From JAVBSN01 sp031556525 (GTDB taxonomy: Bacteria; Bacillota; Clostridia; Lachnospirales; Lachnospiraceae), in NCBI GenBank assembly GCA_031556525.1, contig JAVBSS010000053.1, forward strand, positions 1-14,215: a stretch of DNA of 14,215 nucleotides, in the 5' to 3' direction. The first letter of the stretch is position 1. Each line of letters opens with the position of its first letter. A program made the translations under genes and the position numbers. The notes beneath the pieces were generated by a model. The model was not told the origin of the DNA and searched no databases. It was given only the letters and a program-made list of their open reading frames with translations. Below, piece by piece: positions 14,063-14,215 of the stretch.

Positions 14063-14215
14063 AAAAAAATCTCGTAGACGTTACAATAGTAGTTAGCTCG
14101 ACCCAGGCACCCTCGCGGCACACAGAAAATTCTATTTAATGCTGCTTCGTTCCCGACCTGACATGGTTCACAGACATCTGTTGCGCAAGACCCAAGCTTC
14201 AACACCACTTGCTAG
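14063..14215 (-). ncRNA. ffs: Signal recognition particle RNA (large Firmicute type), 3' part
   Basis: This is the RNA scaffold of the signal recognition particle, which binds Ffh and directs membrane and secreted proteins to the translocon. The minus strand carries the hallmark GTGAACCATGTCAGG, then a GGAA tetraloop hairpin and CGAAGCAGCATTAA (14171 down to about 14136), the Ffh-binding domain. Downstream, GTGCCGCGAGGGTGCCTGGG and CGAGCTAACTAC match the conserved 3' strand of the large Bacillus-type SRP RNA that includes the Alu domain. The 5' strand, including the rest of the Alu domain, lies past the right edge. The RNA probably ends at the T7 tract (14069-14063). An apparent ORF over this gene is spurious. 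Confidence 0.93.

Noticed and set aside
14014..14208. 64-codon open frame on the minus strand at the right end
   Set aside because: It overlaps the conserved SRP RNA core, has no ribosome binding site and no protein-like pattern.

Overview
The window looks like a chromosomal segment of a low-GC, Gram-positive Clostridia, most probably a member of the Lachnospiraceae. The evidence is the AT-rich sequence, strong AGGAGG-type ribosome binding sites, the gdpP-rplI-dnaB order, a Firmicute-type large SRP RNA with an Alu-domain 3' half, a PdaA-like deacetylase and a TSCPD-domain small protein. The genus cannot be named from the sequence alone. Nothing indicates a prophage, plasmid or insertion sequence.

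Layout, left to right. (1) 1-2657, minus strand: gdpP, rplI and the 5' end of dnaB form a tightly packed operon (c-di-AMP hydrolysis, ribosomal protein L9, replicative helicase). (2) 2752-6180, minus strand: a D-2-hydroxyacid dehydrogenase, pgi (glucose-6-phosphate isomerase) and a PdaA-like lipoprotein deacetylase. pgi and the deacetylase have readable sigma-A-like promoters, and an intrinsic terminator separates pgi from the dehydrogenase. (3) 6196-6986: a membrane protein of unknown function with its own promoter. (4) 6910-7410: a 500-base divergent intergenic region. Its right-hand 310 bases (7054-7365) are an array of repeated imperfect hairpins with compensatory base changes and one shared apical motif. 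This is the most unusual feature of the window. (5) 7411-8729, plus strand: a TSCPD-domain protein and murG, ended by a bidirectional terminator. (6) 8781-12661, minus strand: a probable single transcription direction with two unknown proteins, a decayed GNAT acetyltransferase, an alkylation-repair pair (AlkA-like glycosylase and O6-alkylguanine methyltransferase), a DUF4184 membrane protein and a frameshifted YdbC/PC4-like gene. Three 40-base tandem repeats carrying a TTGTAAA-N6-TTTACAA dyad lie in front of the DUF4184 gene. (7) 12786-13872, minus strand: an HD-domain phosphohydrolase followed by a membrane-anchored protein and a terminator. (8) 14063-14215, minus strand: the 3' part of the SRP RNA, running off the window.

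How the parts relate: most genes are housekeeping (replication, translation, glycolysis, wall synthesis, protein targeting, DNA repair). The accessory character is concentrated in 8781-12661, with two broken genes and two orphan unknowns, and in the structured intergenic array. The array is preceded by an extended -10 promoter whose predicted start coincides with the first hairpin. It could therefore be a long structured leader of the TSCPD-murG unit, a stand-alone RNA, or a cluster of dispersed palindromic repeats. The sequence alone does not decide between these.
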